A program made the translations under genes and the position numbers. A stretch of DNA of 64,000 nucleotides from positions 107,501 through 171,500 of the forward strand of contig ABHI01000004.1 of assembly GCA_000171875.1 (NCBI GenBank), given 5' to 3'. Below are positions 45,099 to 53,418 of the stretch, piece after piece (the first letter of the stretch is position 1; each line of letters begins with the position of its first letter). This DNA comes from Flavobacteriales bacterium ALC-1. GTDB lineage: Bacteria; Bacteroidota; Bacteroidia; Flavobacteriales; Flavobacteriaceae. The notes below the pieces were generated by a model. The model saw only the letters and a program-made list of their open reading frames with translations, did no database searches and was not told the origin of the DNA.

Positions 45099-45131
45099 TA
45101 GCCAACATAACTAACCATACACAAGACCATT
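45099..45131 (+). repeat. partial copy A of the cassette-type repeat (3' end)
   Basis: CCAACATAACTAACC followed by ATACACAAGACCATT matches, with a few changes, the last third of copy B (CAACGTAACTAAAC, TATACAATAACGTT) and copy C (CAACTAAACATACACAAACAC). Only the 3' end is recognisable; it lies between pepT and the lipoprotein gene. Confidence 0.55.
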
Positions 45132-45145
45132 ATCGAAAATTGAAA

Positions 45146-45640
45146 ATGAAAAGAATAGTTATTACAATTTTCATATTACTCTTAATTATAGGTTGTACTG
45201 CACAAAAAAAGTACTACTTAAAAGCGCAAGATTTTACAGGTAAGAAAATTATTTTTTCGCTACAAGAAGGATCCAGCTACCAAAAAGTCGATAAATTTGG
45301 AGAGCACTCGGGAAACTCTAAGGAACCAAATCTTTTTGAAGTATTAAGACAATCTATTGATGAATTATCTGATGAAACAAAAATAAATATGGTTTACTCT
45401 CATAGTAATGTTTTTCCAACTGACTCAATCATACCGGTTATTGTTAATATTAAAAATATAGATTGGATATTTAATGGCACTAAAAATACAATGAATGTAA
45501 ATATAGAATATCAATTACCTGATCGACTTATTAAGATTGTTGGAACTCATAAATATAAAATATTTGTTGCAGGAACTAAGTCAGGAAATCTTAAAAAATC
45601 ATTAAAAGATGGACATAGGCAGTTACTATCTGCTTTTTAA
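45146..45640 (+). CDS. hypothetical lipoprotein (first cassette-like unit)
   Basis: A 164-residue lipoprotein, signal MKRIVITIFILLLIIGC with the lipidated Cys17, then TAQKKYYLKAQDFTGKKI. No acidic surface-export patch follows, so it may stay in the periplasm. The mature part is alpha/beta with IIPVIVNIKNIDW and ends KDGHRQLLSAF. No family recognised. ATG 45146 is preferred over TTG 45140. It is bounded by a partial repeat upstream and a full repeat downstream. Confidence 0.65.
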   Translation: MKRIVITIFILLLIIGCTAQKKYYLKAQDFTGKKIIFSLQEGSSYQKVDKFGEHSGNSKEPNLFEVLRQSIDELSDETKINMVYSHSNVFPTDSIIPVIVNIKNIDWIFNGTKNTMNVNIEYQLPDRLIKIVGTHKYKIFVAGTKSGNLKKSLKDGHRQLLSAF

Positions 45641-45670
45641 ATAATCATATAAGGAAAATAAGCTTTTGGT

Positions 45671-45800
45671 AACACCGCGTAAAATTAATTGCTAGTTTAT
45701 TGTCGACTTACGAAAATTCCTTCGGAATTTTCTCTGGTACGTTTTTGTTTGCTAAATTAGTTGCTTAAACAACGTAACTAAACTTATACAATAACGTTGG
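45671..45800 (+). repeat. full copy B of the cassette-type repeat, about 130 bp
   Basis: The element starts AACACCGCGTAAAATTAATT, has a central perfect 9-bp hairpin (GAAAATTCC 45712-45720, loop TTC, GGAATTTTC 45724-45732), then TTTGCTAAATTAGTTGCT, and ends ACTAAACTTATACAATAACG followed by TTGG. Copy C has the same order and spacing, with its own compensated hairpin. From memory, similar intergenic elements with a GAAAATTCC...GGAATTTTC core are frequent in flavobacterial genomes. Confidence 0.75.
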
Positions 45801-45813
45801 CAAAAATATTGGT

Positions 45814-46320
45814 ATGAACTATTCTATTAATGATTTAATTTCTATATTAGATTTAAAACCACATCCTGAAGGTGGTTTTTTTAAGGAAACTTATCGAAGT
45901 AAAGGAGAAATTGATGAAAGTAGTTTAGAAAATGGTTACGAAGGGAAAAGAAATTATTCAACTTGTATTTATTTTTTATTAACCTCGGAAAATTTTTCTG
46001 CATTCCACAGAATAAGGCAAGATGAAATTTGGCACTTTTACTATGGTTCTCCTATAAATTTGCACATCATTTCAGAATCAGGTCGATATATAAACCATGC
46101 TATTGGAATAGATATAAAAAAAGGAGAGGTTCCACAGTTTATTGTTCCTGGAGGAAGTTGGTTTGCTGCAGAAGTTGTTAATCAAAATTCACACTCTCTT
46201 ATTGGATGTACTGTATCCCCTGGGTTTAGTTTTGAGGACTTCGAATTAAAATCTAGAGACGAATTAATTTCTTTGTTTCCAGATAAAAAAGAAATCATAT
46301 CTAGGCTAACCCATTTCTAA
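45814..46320 (+). CDS. cupin-fold protein, DUF985 family
   Basis: A 168-residue single-domain cupin. It shows LDLKPHPEGGFFKETYRSK near the start, then STCIYFLLTSENFSAFHRI and QDEIWHFYYGSPINLHII, and near the end PGGSWFAAEVV and GCTVSPGFSFEDFEL. These match the DUF985 family (relatives bind a small ligand; some plant and yeast members are called YML079w-like). The biochemical role is unknown. It is the second cassette-like unit, bounded by repeats B and C. Confidence 0.85.
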   Translation: MNYSINDLISILDLKPHPEGGFFKETYRSKGEIDESSLENGYEGKRNYSTCIYFLLTSENFSAFHRIRQDEIWHFYYGSPINLHIISESGRYINHAIGIDIKKGEVPQFIVPGGSWFAAEVVNQNSHSLIGCTVSPGFSFEDFELKSRDELISLFPDKKEIISRLTHF

Positions 46321-46332
46321 AATACAGTTATC

Positions 46333-46460
46333 AACACCTTGTATAATCAATTGCTGGATAGTGTTTAATCATTAGCACGGAAATTCTGCCAAATTTCCTA
46401 TACGAAGTTCTTTTTTGCTAACTTAGTGCTCACAGCAACTAAACATACACAAACACACTG
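46333..46460 (+). repeat. full copy C of the cassette-type repeat, about 128 bp
   Basis: Begins AACACCTTGTATAATCAATT then GCT, has the central hairpin GGAAATT (46379-46385) / AATTTCC (46392-46398), then TTTTGCTAACTTAGTGCT, and ends CAACTAAACATACACAAACAC. It aligns with copy B from end to end with many substitutions; the hairpin is kept by matching changes on both sides. Confidence 0.72.
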
Positions 46461-46490
46461 TATCTAATTAAAACCATCCTTGAAAACAAA

Positions 46491-47387
46491 ATGATTTTAC
46501 CGAAAAACGACTTTCTAAAAGCAAGAGATTTTATATTGACAAATGCAAGAATGATTGAAAGACGTCTCTTTGATTTTCATTTTTCAAACGGAGATATGAA
46601 CGGTGTTTTTCATTCCCTATATGCTTACCGAAATCCTGATGGCGGATTTGGACACGGAATGGAACCAGATACAGCATCACCTGAAAGTCAACCTCTATTT
46701 AGCATTATGGCACTTGAAACGCTCGATGAAGTTGGTTATCTGACCAAAGAAATCATTCTAAAAGACTTTATGCCATATTTTGTAAGTATAACAACAGAGA
46801 AAGGTGGTATTCCTTGGATGTTTAGACCAAAAAGTGATTACCCCTGCGAAGGACATTTCAAAACAGTTAAAGAATGGGCGGCTTTAAGTACTACTGCACC
46901 TTTACTTGGAATTTTAGAAAAATATGAGATTGATATACCTTGGATGAAAAAAGCAGAACAGTTTGTTTGGAGTGAATTTGAGAGAATAAAAGATAAACAT
47001 GTTTTTTGCTACTTATGTGTACCAAGATGGTTAACTTTTTTAAAGTATACTAAAAGTCAGGATAAAGCTAAAAAGACTATCAATGACTTAAAAAACTGGA
47101 TATTGAAAAACGGAATAATTTGCGAAGATAAATCTGATGAAGGTTGGGGACTTTACGGAAAACCACATAGTTTAAATTATGCAACATCTTCCGGAAGTAT
47201 TCTATATTCGTTATTCACCAAAGAAACTATTGAATCTGATTTGAAAGAATTAATCAACAAACAGAAAAATGATGGACGTTGGGATACTTGGTATGGCATT
47301 AGTGAAGGAACAAAATTAGAATGGGCCGGTATTCAAACATTGTGGGTATTAAAGACCTTAAAGAATTATGATAAAATTGAAAAATAA
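46491..47387 (+). CDS. alpha/alpha-toroid protein, terpene cyclase/prenyltransferase-like fold
   Basis: A 298-residue soluble protein. Repeated motifs of the squalene-cyclase/prenyltransferase barrel are visible: YAYRNPDGGFGHGMEPDT near 45-65, QPLFSIMALETLDEVG after it, and near the end KNDGRWDTWYGIS and LEWAGIQTLWVLKTLKNY. The DxDD or zinc-binding residues of known cyclases and farnesyltransferases are not evident, so catalysis cannot be claimed. No signal peptide or membrane segment. Third unit of the repeat-bounded stretch, between copies C and D. Confidence 0.68.
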   Translation: MILPKNDFLKARDFILTNARMIERRLFDFHFSNGDMNGVFHSLYAYRNPDGGFGHGMEPDTASPESQPLFSIMALETLDEVGYLTKEIILKDFMPYFVSITTEKGGIPWMFRPKSDYPCEGHFKTVKEWAALSTTAPLLGILEKYEIDIPWMKKAEQFVWSEFERIKDKHVFCYLCVPRWLTFLKYTKSQDKAKKTINDLKNWILKNGIICEDKSDEGWGLYGKPHSLNYATSSGSILYSLFTKETIESDLKELINKQKNDGRWDTWYGISEGTKLEWAGIQTLWVLKTLKNYDKIEK

Positions 47388-47392
47388 ATAAA

Positions 47393-47450
47393 AACTATAC
47401 GCAAAGGCTTGTATATCTCATTGTTTCTGAATTTCCTGTCTAGGAATTAT
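47393..47450 (+). repeat. partial copy D of the cassette-type repeat (5' half and hairpin)
   Basis: ACTATACGCAAAGGCTTGTA then TATCTCATTG resembles the start of copy C (AACACCTTGTATAATCAATTG). It is followed by an imperfect hairpin, AATTTCC (47430-47436) / GGAATT (47443-47448), in the position of the element core. The 3' part is missing. Weaker than B and C. Confidence 0.4.
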
Positions 47451-47466
47451 AATTAAAAAAAATAAA

Positions 47467-48096
47467 ATGACCATCATTGAAAAACTAAAATATCACGATG
47501 ACAATCAACTTAACGAATGGTTAGATTATAGTGATAAACAAACCAAAAAATTCTGTAAAGAGCTAGTGAAATTCGCTAAAGAGAATGAAACAGAATTAAA
47601 GCAATATTGTATAAATACCTTACCAACAGAATATTCAAGCTTAAGTATTATTTATGAAGCACTTACCGAATATTCTACCAGTTTTAATAATTTGCTATTT
47701 GAAGAAATTAAACGCGTTATAACTCTGGCAAAACAAAAAAGAATTAAAGCTTCATATTTAGAGCTTTTAACAGATATAGAACCTGAAGATATTTATTCTA
47801 AGGATGAAGAAATTTATATTGACTGCTTAAATTTTATGACATCAGAACTTAGTATTAACAATGATAAAAAATTCAATATAGAATTATTAGAGGTCATTGA
47901 TTGGTTTCTAATAGAACTTGATGAAGATGATGATATCACAGAATCTAAAAATTGGGTCAATCAAATTAAAAAATTAGCAAATGAAGGTGAACCAGCTGTA
48001 AAATTAAAAGCACGAGAGGTTCTTAAAAATATAGACTCAACAGATGCATTAAATTCAATGTCTTTTTTTGAACGCGTAAAAGGAATGTTTAGTTGA
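47467..48096 (+). CDS. hypothetical helical protein, possibly HEAT-like
   Basis: A 209-residue acidic, helix-rich soluble protein without signal peptide. Regular amphipathic helices (FNNLLFEEIKRVITLAK, FNIELLEVIDWFLIELDE, AVKLKAREVLKNI) give an impression of ARM/HEAT-type solenoid repeats, but no clear repeat consensus can be written. Function unknown. It starts right after the last recognisable repeat copy and is followed 7 nt later by a lipoprotein gene. Confidence 0.6.
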   Translation: MTIIEKLKYHDDNQLNEWLDYSDKQTKKFCKELVKFAKENETELKQYCINTLPTEYSSLSIIYEALTEYSTSFNNLLFEEIKRVITLAKQKRIKASYLELLTDIEPEDIYSKDEEIYIDCLNFMTSELSINNDKKFNIELLEVIDWFLIELDEDDDITESKNWVNQIKKLANEGEPAVKLKAREVLKNIDSTDALNSMSFFERVKGMFS

Positions 48097-48103
48097 TAGC
48101 ATC

Positions 48104-48658
48104 ATGAAACAAATCTTAGTAACAACCATATTATTAGCTTTATTTTCTTGCACTAATACTAGTAATACAGAGTATAGCACCTTAAGAGTTGATGCTAATT
48201 TGAAGAGCAAGTTCTTTGCATCAACAAAAACAATGCTTAACCCATTAACTATAAAAACTAAAAATGGCTATGATGGTTTAATTGATTCTACAGAGTATCA
48301 AATAAATTCAAATATATTAGTTAATAATGATTCTCTTAGATCAATTAGATTTACAAAACTAAAACGAATCTCAAATGATACACTAAGGCTTAGTATTTAT
48401 GAAACAAACCCAATGTATCATCATAACTTAATAGCTTCAATTATTGGTACTAGTTTTAAAATAACTTATGATTTTGACATGTCTGGACCATCAATTGATC
48501 CTAATATAAAAACTATAACACAAGAATTAATTCTAAAATCTCTACCAAATAAAAAAGGAGATTCAGTTTACGGGTATTTAAACTATTTAGGAAAATGCAA
48601 TTTTGATTGTGATGGTGAAATTAAAATTAAAGGCTACTTTAAAACAAAACTAGATTAA
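48104..48658 (+). CDS. hypothetical lipoprotein
   Basis: A 184-residue lipoprotein with signal MKQILVTTILLALFSC and Cys16. The mature part seems beta-rich; near the C-terminus are two cysteines in GKCNFDCDGEIKIKGYF that may form a disulfide. No family recognised. It lies 7 nt after the helical-protein gene and 4 nt before the DinB-like gene, in the same direction, so these three are probably one transcript. Confidence 0.65.
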   Translation: MKQILVTTILLALFSCTNTSNTEYSTLRVDANLKSKFFASTKTMLNPLTIKTKNGYDGLIDSTEYQINSNILVNNDSLRSIRFTKLKRISNDTLRLSIYETNPMYHHNLIASIIGTSFKITYDFDMSGPSIDPNIKTITQELILKSLPNKKGDSVYGYLNYLGKCNFDCDGEIKIKGYFKTKLD

Positions 48659-48662
48659 TAAG

Positions 48663-49124
48663 ATGCCAACAACTAAACAACTAGCAAAGCATATACACCA
48701 AATCTATTTTGGTGGTAATTGGACAGAAGTCAATATAAAAGATACGGTCTCAAGTATTTCTTGGGAAGTCGCAATCAAAAAAATGGACAACTTTAATTCC
48801 ATTTTGGCACTTACCTATCATATTCATTACTTTTCCAAAGTACAACTTAGAGTTTTAGAAAATGGTGTGTTAGAGGGTAAAGACAGTGAAAGCTATGACC
48901 ATCCTGAAATTACATCACAATTAGATTGGGAAGCCTTACACCAATCTATGTGGCAAGATGCAGAACGTTTTACTGAGTTAATACAACAATTACCTGATAC
49001 CATTTTAGACCAACCTTTTACTAATGATAAATATGGTACTTATGCTACTAACCTCTTAGGGTTAATAGAGCATACGCATTATCATTTAGGTCAGATTATC
49101 ATTATAAATAAAATGATAACGTAA
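48663..49124 (+). CDS. DinB-like / DUF1572-type protein
   Basis: A 153-residue four-helix-bundle protein of the DinB superfamily. Metal-ligand histidines can be placed in LALTYHIHYFSK and in LLGLIEHTHYHLGQIIII, the usual C-terminal HxxxHxxQ arrangement. Members bind divalent metals; some act as thiol transferases for mycothiol or bacillithiol, but most are uncharacterised. No signal peptide. Convergent with the hemolysin III gene. Confidence 0.8.
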   Translation: MPTTKQLAKHIHQIYFGGNWTEVNIKDTVSSISWEVAIKKMDNFNSILALTYHIHYFSKVQLRVLENGVLEGKDSESYDHPEITSQLDWEALHQSMWQDAERFTELIQQLPDTILDQPFTNDKYGTYATNLLGLIEHTHYHLGQIIIINKMIT

Positions 49125-49126
49125 TC

Positions 49127-49753
49127 TTAAATTACGTGTAGAAATATCATAAAGAAATGGCAAATGGCTCCTCCTAAAACAAATAGGTGCCAAACGACAT
49201 GGAAATAAGGAACTTTATGTAAGGCATAAAAAACGATTCCAACAGTGTAAGACAAACCACCTGCAAATAACCATAATATACCATTTGATCCAAGCGCATC
49301 AGACAGGTTGGTGAAATCAAAAACAATAAGCCAACCCATTACTAGGTATAAGAGCGTAGAAAAGAGTTCGAACTTACCAGTAAAAAAGAGTTTTAAAATC
49401 ACACCAAAAAGCGCAATTCCCCAAACAATCCAAAATAAAAGCCAACCATGACTATCTCTGAGCAGAATTAGTAGCACTGGAGTGTAAGTTCCTGCAATAA
49501 GCAAATAGATACTTACATGATCTACAATCCTAAAATAGTGCTTTCGATTTTCGCCTTTTACAGCATGATAAAATGTTGAAGCTAAAAATAAAATGATGAT
49601 AGAAATGCCATAGACAATAACACTAAACAAACTCCAAGGCTTTGTGTTATCTGCATAAACAATCAATAAAATCAATGCTGCAATACCTAATGCTGCTCCA
49701 ATACCATGGGTCCAGGCATTGAGTTGCTCTTCTAACTTTGTTTGTATACGCAT
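49127..49753 (-). CDS. hemolysin III family (PAQR-type) membrane protein
   Basis: A 208-residue membrane protein with seven hydrophobic segments. Conserved family parts are NAWTHGIGAALGIAAL, FLASTFYHAVKG, IVDHVSIYLLIAGTYTP and, near the end, FHVVWHLFVLGGAICHFF; the histidines form the zinc site of PAQR proteins. Bacterial relatives such as TrhA are linked to membrane lipid homeostasis; true haemolytic activity is doubtful. It follows the DUF4294 gene directly. Confidence 0.9.
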   Translation of the reverse strand: MRIQTKLEEQLNAWTHGIGAALGIAALILLIVYADNTKPWSLFSVIVYGISIIILFLASTFYHAVKGENRKHYFRIVDHVSIYLLIAGTYTPVLLILLRDSHGWLLFWIVWGIALFGVILKLFFTGKFELFSTLLYLVMGWLIVFDFTNLSDALGSNGILWLFAGGLSYTVGIVFYALHKVPYFHVVWHLFVLGGAICHFFMIFLHVI

Positions 49754-50449
49754 TTATTTTTTGGATTTTGATTTAGTATTAACTTTAGGCTTTGACCATT
49801 TATTGACACAAGCATAAAAATCTATCTCAAAAGCAGGTTTTTGGCGATCTAATCGTTCATCCTGAAAGGCACGTTGTAAAATATCTTCAATTAAGTAATC
49901 CTCTTCTTCTTCTATAGGCACAAACTCCCTTTTTAAGGAAATATCAAATAAACTGGCTGTATTATTAAACCAAAAGGCTCGCCAACCACTCCGCAATTCT
50001 TTAATTAGTTCAAAAGTGGTCTTTCCAGTTTGTCTATGAATAAGTTTTACTAAAATTTGCCCTTCTGTTTTAGTGAGTTTCTTTAATTCTGCAGAAAACT
50101 CATCTTCAATATATTTTTGAATAACCTTTGAATACTTTTTCTTGTCACGTTTACGTTCTAAAGTTTCTAAACGCTTTTGTAGGGCTTCTAAACGTTCTGC
50201 AGCAAGTTTTGCATAAGGGTAAACCTTTAGTGTTTTACGCCTTAAAATAATATAGCGAATTCGTGCATCACGATCTTTAAAATTTAAGTTGGGCAGCACC
50301 AAAACCTCATCTAATTCGATCTCTGTTACAGGTATAGAATCGCCTTCAATAATCATATAATGCACCACAGTAGAATCTTGTTTTACAGGATCTTCTTGTG
50401 CAAAAATTGCAGTTGAAAACAACAATGCTATGTAGGTTATATACTTCAT
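49754..50449 (-). CDS. DUF4294-type secreted protein
   Basis: A 231-residue protein with a signal peptide (MKYITYIALLFSTAIFA) and a conserved core (IRYIILRRKTLKVYPYAKLAAERL, LIKELRSGWRAFWFNNTASLFDISL). This matches the DUF4294 family, widespread in Bacteroidota and without assigned function. A charged coiled-coil-like stretch lies near 90-120 and a Lys/Ser-rich tail ends it. It is divergent from the M42 peptidase gene and starts 1 nt upstream of the hemolysin III gene. Confidence 0.78.
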   Translation of the reverse strand: MKYITYIALLFSTAIFAQEDPVKQDSTVVHYMIIEGDSIPVTEIELDEVLVLPNLNFKDRDARIRYIILRRKTLKVYPYAKLAAERLEALQKRLETLERKRDKKKYSKVIQKYIEDEFSAELKKLTKTEGQILVKLIHRQTGKTTFELIKELRSGWRAFWFNNTASLFDISLKREFVPIEEEEDYLIEDILQRAFQDERLDRQKPAFEIDFYACVNKWSKPKVNTKSKSKK

Positions 50450-50574
50450 AATTTATAGTACTTCTAAAATCGTTCCAAAGACAATTTAAAGCTATATTCA
50501 AAATTAGTAATTTATACTACCATTAACCTTAAATTCGTATTAATATTATTATTTTTAAGGAAAAATTTACACTT

Positions 50575-51663
50575 ATGGCTAAAAAGCAATTACTGAATAA
50601 AAAGTCGATGGACTTTTTAGAAAAATACCTAAATAATGCATCACCAACTGGATATGAATGGGAAGGGCAAAAAATATGGATGGATTATTTAAAACCTTAT
50701 GCAGATGAGTTTATAACCGACACCTATGGAACTGCAGTTGCCGTAATAAATCCAAAAGCAAAATACAAAGTTGTAATTGAAGGTCATGCTGATGAAATCT
50801 CTTGGTATGTTAACTATATCTCAGACAAAGGTTTGTTATATGTGGTAAGAAATGGTGGAAGCGATCACCAAATTGCACCAAGTAAGATTGTGAATATTCA
50901 CACAAAAAAAGGTATAGTTAAAGGTGTTTTTGGTTGGCCAGCTATACATACAAGAAGTAGAGCTAAGGAAGAACCACCAAAGCCAGATAATATTTGTATA
51001 GACATTGGAGCTAAGGATAAAAAAGAAGTTGAGAAAATGGGAGTTCATGTAGGATGTGTGATTACTTATCCAGATGAATTTCATATTCTGAATAAAGACA
51101 AATTTGTGTGTCGCGCCTTAGACAATAGAATGGGAGGTTTTATGATTGCTGAAGTTGCGCGCCTACTCCACGAGAATAAAAAGAAACTACCATTTGGATT
51201 ATACGTTACAAACTCTGTCCAAGAAGAGATTGGGCTACGTGGAGCCGAAATGATAACAGAAACCATTAAACCTAATGTTGCTATTGTTACTGATGTAACT
51301 CATGATACTACAACTCCAATGATAGATCCTAAAAAACAAGGTTTAGCAAAAATTGGGGACGGACCAGTAGTAGCTTATGCACCTGCAGTGCAACAAAAAC
51401 TACGTGATTTAATTACAGATACTGCAGAAGAAAAGAAAATACCTTTTCAACGTGCAGCCTTATCTAGAGCTACAGGGACAGATACAGATGCCTTTGCCTA
51501 TAGCAATGGTGGTGTTGCATCTGCTCTAATTTCATTACCATTACGTTACATGCATACGACAGTAGAAATGGTACATAAAAGTGATGTTGAAAATGTGATT
51601 AAGTTAATTTACGAAACCCTATTAAAAATTGAAGACGGAGAAACGTTTTCATATTTTAAATAA
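50575..51663 (+). CDS. M42-family metallopeptidase
   Basis: A 362-residue cytoplasmic aminopeptidase/endoglucanase-family enzyme with two-metal site motifs: EGHADEISWYV, CRALDNRMGGF (bridging Asp), QEEIGLRGAEM (catalytic Glu pair), VTDVTHDTT (Asp ligand) and a late His in PLRYMHTTVEMV. M42 enzymes form tetrahedral dodecamers that trim peptides. The start (MAKKQLLNKKSMDFLEKYL) is an ATG. A strong terminator follows. Confidence 0.93.
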   Translation: MAKKQLLNKKSMDFLEKYLNNASPTGYEWEGQKIWMDYLKPYADEFITDTYGTAVAVINPKAKYKVVIEGHADEISWYVNYISDKGLLYVVRNGGSDHQIAPSKIVNIHTKKGIVKGVFGWPAIHTRSRAKEEPPKPDNICIDIGAKDKKEVEKMGVHVGCVITYPDEFHILNKDKFVCRALDNRMGGFMIAEVARLLHENKKKLPFGLYVTNSVQEEIGLRGAEMITETIKPNVAIVTDVTHDTTTPMIDPKKQGLAKIGDGPVVAYAPAVQQKLRDLITDTAEEKKIPFQRAALSRATGTDTDAFAYSNGGVASALISLPLRYMHTTVEMVHKSDVENVIKLIYETLLKIEDGETFSYFK

Positions 51664-51667
51664 ACAT

Positions 51668-51690
51668 AAGCCTCTTTTTTAGAGGCTTTT
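51668..51690 (+). terminator. intrinsic terminator after the M42 peptidase
   Basis: Stem AAGCCTCT / AGAGGCTT (51668-51675, 51681-51688) with a T5 loop and a T-rich 3' side, 5 nt after the stop codon. Confidence 0.8.
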
Positions 51691-51711
51691 AAATTTATAA
51701 CCCATTGCCTT

Positions 51712-52857
51712 ATGACCTTAAAGAATCAAAAACATTTATTTGATATTCAAGACGATGTTACATATCTAAACATTGCTAGTCAATCACCAACTTTTAAAGC
51801 TACTTATAATGCAGGCTTGGAAGGCTTAAAACAGAAAAGTCAGCCCTATACGATTAAAACTTCTGACTATTTTGAACCCGTTATAGAGCTTAAAAAATTG
51901 TTTTCAAATCTCGTCAACGCAGAGCATTATAATCGTATAGCTTTAATACCGTCTGTATCCTATGGCATGGCTACGGTTGCCAATAATATTGTTTTAAATG
52001 AAGGCGATGAGGTTTTGGTTATAGATGAACAATTTCCTAGCAACATGTATTCTTGGCAAAAACTTGCTAAAACCTATAATGCAACCATAAAAGTTATTGA
52101 AGCTCCAGATACTGTGAAACAATGGAATGAAGATATTCTAAACGCCATTCATGAAAAAACGGCTTTGGTTGCGATGGGAAATATCCATTGGTCAAACGGA
52201 AGTCTATTTAATTTAAAAGCGATTAGTGTAAAGGCAAAATCACATAACTCACTTTTAGTTATTGATGGAAGTCAGACCGTTGGCGCACTACCTTTTTCAA
52301 TAAAAGACATACAACCAGATGCTTTAATTTGTGCTGGTTACAAGTGGTTATTTGGACCTTATGGATGTGCTTATGGCTATTTTGGGCCTTATTTTGATAA
52401 TGGGAATCCGATTGAAGAAAACTGGACGAATCGTTTAGATAGTGAAGATTTTTCTGGATTAACCAATTACCAACCAGAATATAAGCCTATGGCGAATAGG
52501 TATTCTGTTGGTGAAAGTGGAAACTTTATTTATGTAAAAATGCAGATTGAAGCTTTAAAGCAACTTATTCAATGGACACCAAAAGGGGTTCAAGACTACT
52601 GCAAGCAAATTTCTTTAGAAGCTGTAAAAGAACTAAAAGCATTAGGCTGCAAAATTGAAGAAGACAATTATAGAACTCATCACTTATTTGGAATTAAATT
52701 ACCAGAAAACATAGATTTACACGCCTTAAAAAAAGACCTATTTAACAAAAATATATTTGTATCCTTTAGAGGCAACTATATTAGAATTTCTTGTCATTTA
52801 TATAATACAGCTGAGGATTTTAAACCATTAATTAATTGTTTAGCATCTCATCTATAA
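51712..52857 (+). CDS. class V aminotransferase (PLP enzyme)
   Basis: A 381-residue fold type I PLP protein of the cysteine desulfurase/kynureninase-like group. The strand-turn LLVIDGSQTVGALPFSI carries the PLP-binding Asp, and the Schiff-base lysine is in ALICAGYKWLFGPYG. The N-terminal helix region is YLNIASQSPTF. No Cys-containing active-site loop of desulfurases is clear, so the substrate is unknown. It runs into a Nudix gene 9 nt downstream. Confidence 0.85.
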   Translation: MTLKNQKHLFDIQDDVTYLNIASQSPTFKATYNAGLEGLKQKSQPYTIKTSDYFEPVIELKKLFSNLVNAEHYNRIALIPSVSYGMATVANNIVLNEGDEVLVIDEQFPSNMYSWQKLAKTYNATIKVIEAPDTVKQWNEDILNAIHEKTALVAMGNIHWSNGSLFNLKAISVKAKSHNSLLVIDGSQTVGALPFSIKDIQPDALICAGYKWLFGPYGCAYGYFGPYFDNGNPIEENWTNRLDSEDFSGLTNYQPEYKPMANRYSVGESGNFIYVKMQIEALKQLIQWTPKGVQDYCKQISLEAVKELKALGCKIEEDNYRTHHLFGIKLPENIDLHALKKDLFNKNIFVSFRGNYIRISCHLYNTAEDFKPLINCLASHL

Positions 52858-52866
52858 ATTAAAAAT

Positions 52867-53418
52867 TTGGATGAATACATAGACATAGTAACCAAAGAAG
52901 GTAACCCAACTGGTAAAGTCGCTTTAAAATCTGATGCACATAAAAACGGATGGTACCACAACACCATTCATTTATGGTTGTATACAAGAAAAGGTGAAAT
53001 TCTATTGCAACAGCGCTCCCGCAAAAAGAAAATTTATCCTTTACTTTGGGATGTTTCTACTGCTGGGCATATTGATGCAGGTGAAATTTTTATTGAAGCT
53101 GCTTTGAGAGAAACTAAAGAAGAAATTGGTTTGACATTAAAACCAAAACATCTTCATAAAATTGGAACTTTTCTTCATGAAACAAATTATGGTGACATAC
53201 AGGATAATGAATTTCATCAAGTATATATTGCAGAATTGACTGTTGACCTTAATAAACTTACACCTCAAAAAAATGAAGTTGAGGCTTTAAAGCTGGTGTC
53301 TTTTGAAACGTTTAAAAAACTGTTAGAACAAAGCGAAACGAATCAGCATTTCATTTCCACAAATAAATCGTATTATAGCTTCATCATTAAGACCATTAAA
53401 GAAAAACTAAACATATGA
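52867..53418 (+). CDS. Nudix hydrolase, TTG start
   Basis: A 183-residue hydrolase that cleaves nucleoside diphosphate-linked substrates. The Nudix box is complete: GHIDAGEIFIEAALRETKEE then IGL. The fold begins DEYIDIVTKEGNPTGKV, the usual start for this subgroup (seen in flavobacterial Nudix proteins near isopentenyl-diphosphate isomerase-like ones). In this frame the only start codon before it is TTG at 52867, giving exactly the expected N-terminus. It is in an operon with the PLP enzyme and the PrsW gene, whose start overlaps its stop by 4 nt. Confidence 0.87.
   Translation: MDEYIDIVTKEGNPTGKVALKSDAHKNGWYHNTIHLWLYTRKGEILLQQRSRKKKIYPLLWDVSTAGHIDAGEIFIEAALRETKEEIGLTLKPKHLHKIGTFLHETNYGDIQDNEFHQVYIAELTVDLNKLTPQKNEVEALKLVSFETFKKLLEQSETNQHFISTNKSYYSFIIKTIKEKLNI

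Noticed and set aside
45052-47466. Canonical integron cassette array
   Set aside because: No tyrosine integrase in the window, and the element ends do not fit RYYYAAC/GTTRRRY; kept only as cassette-like.
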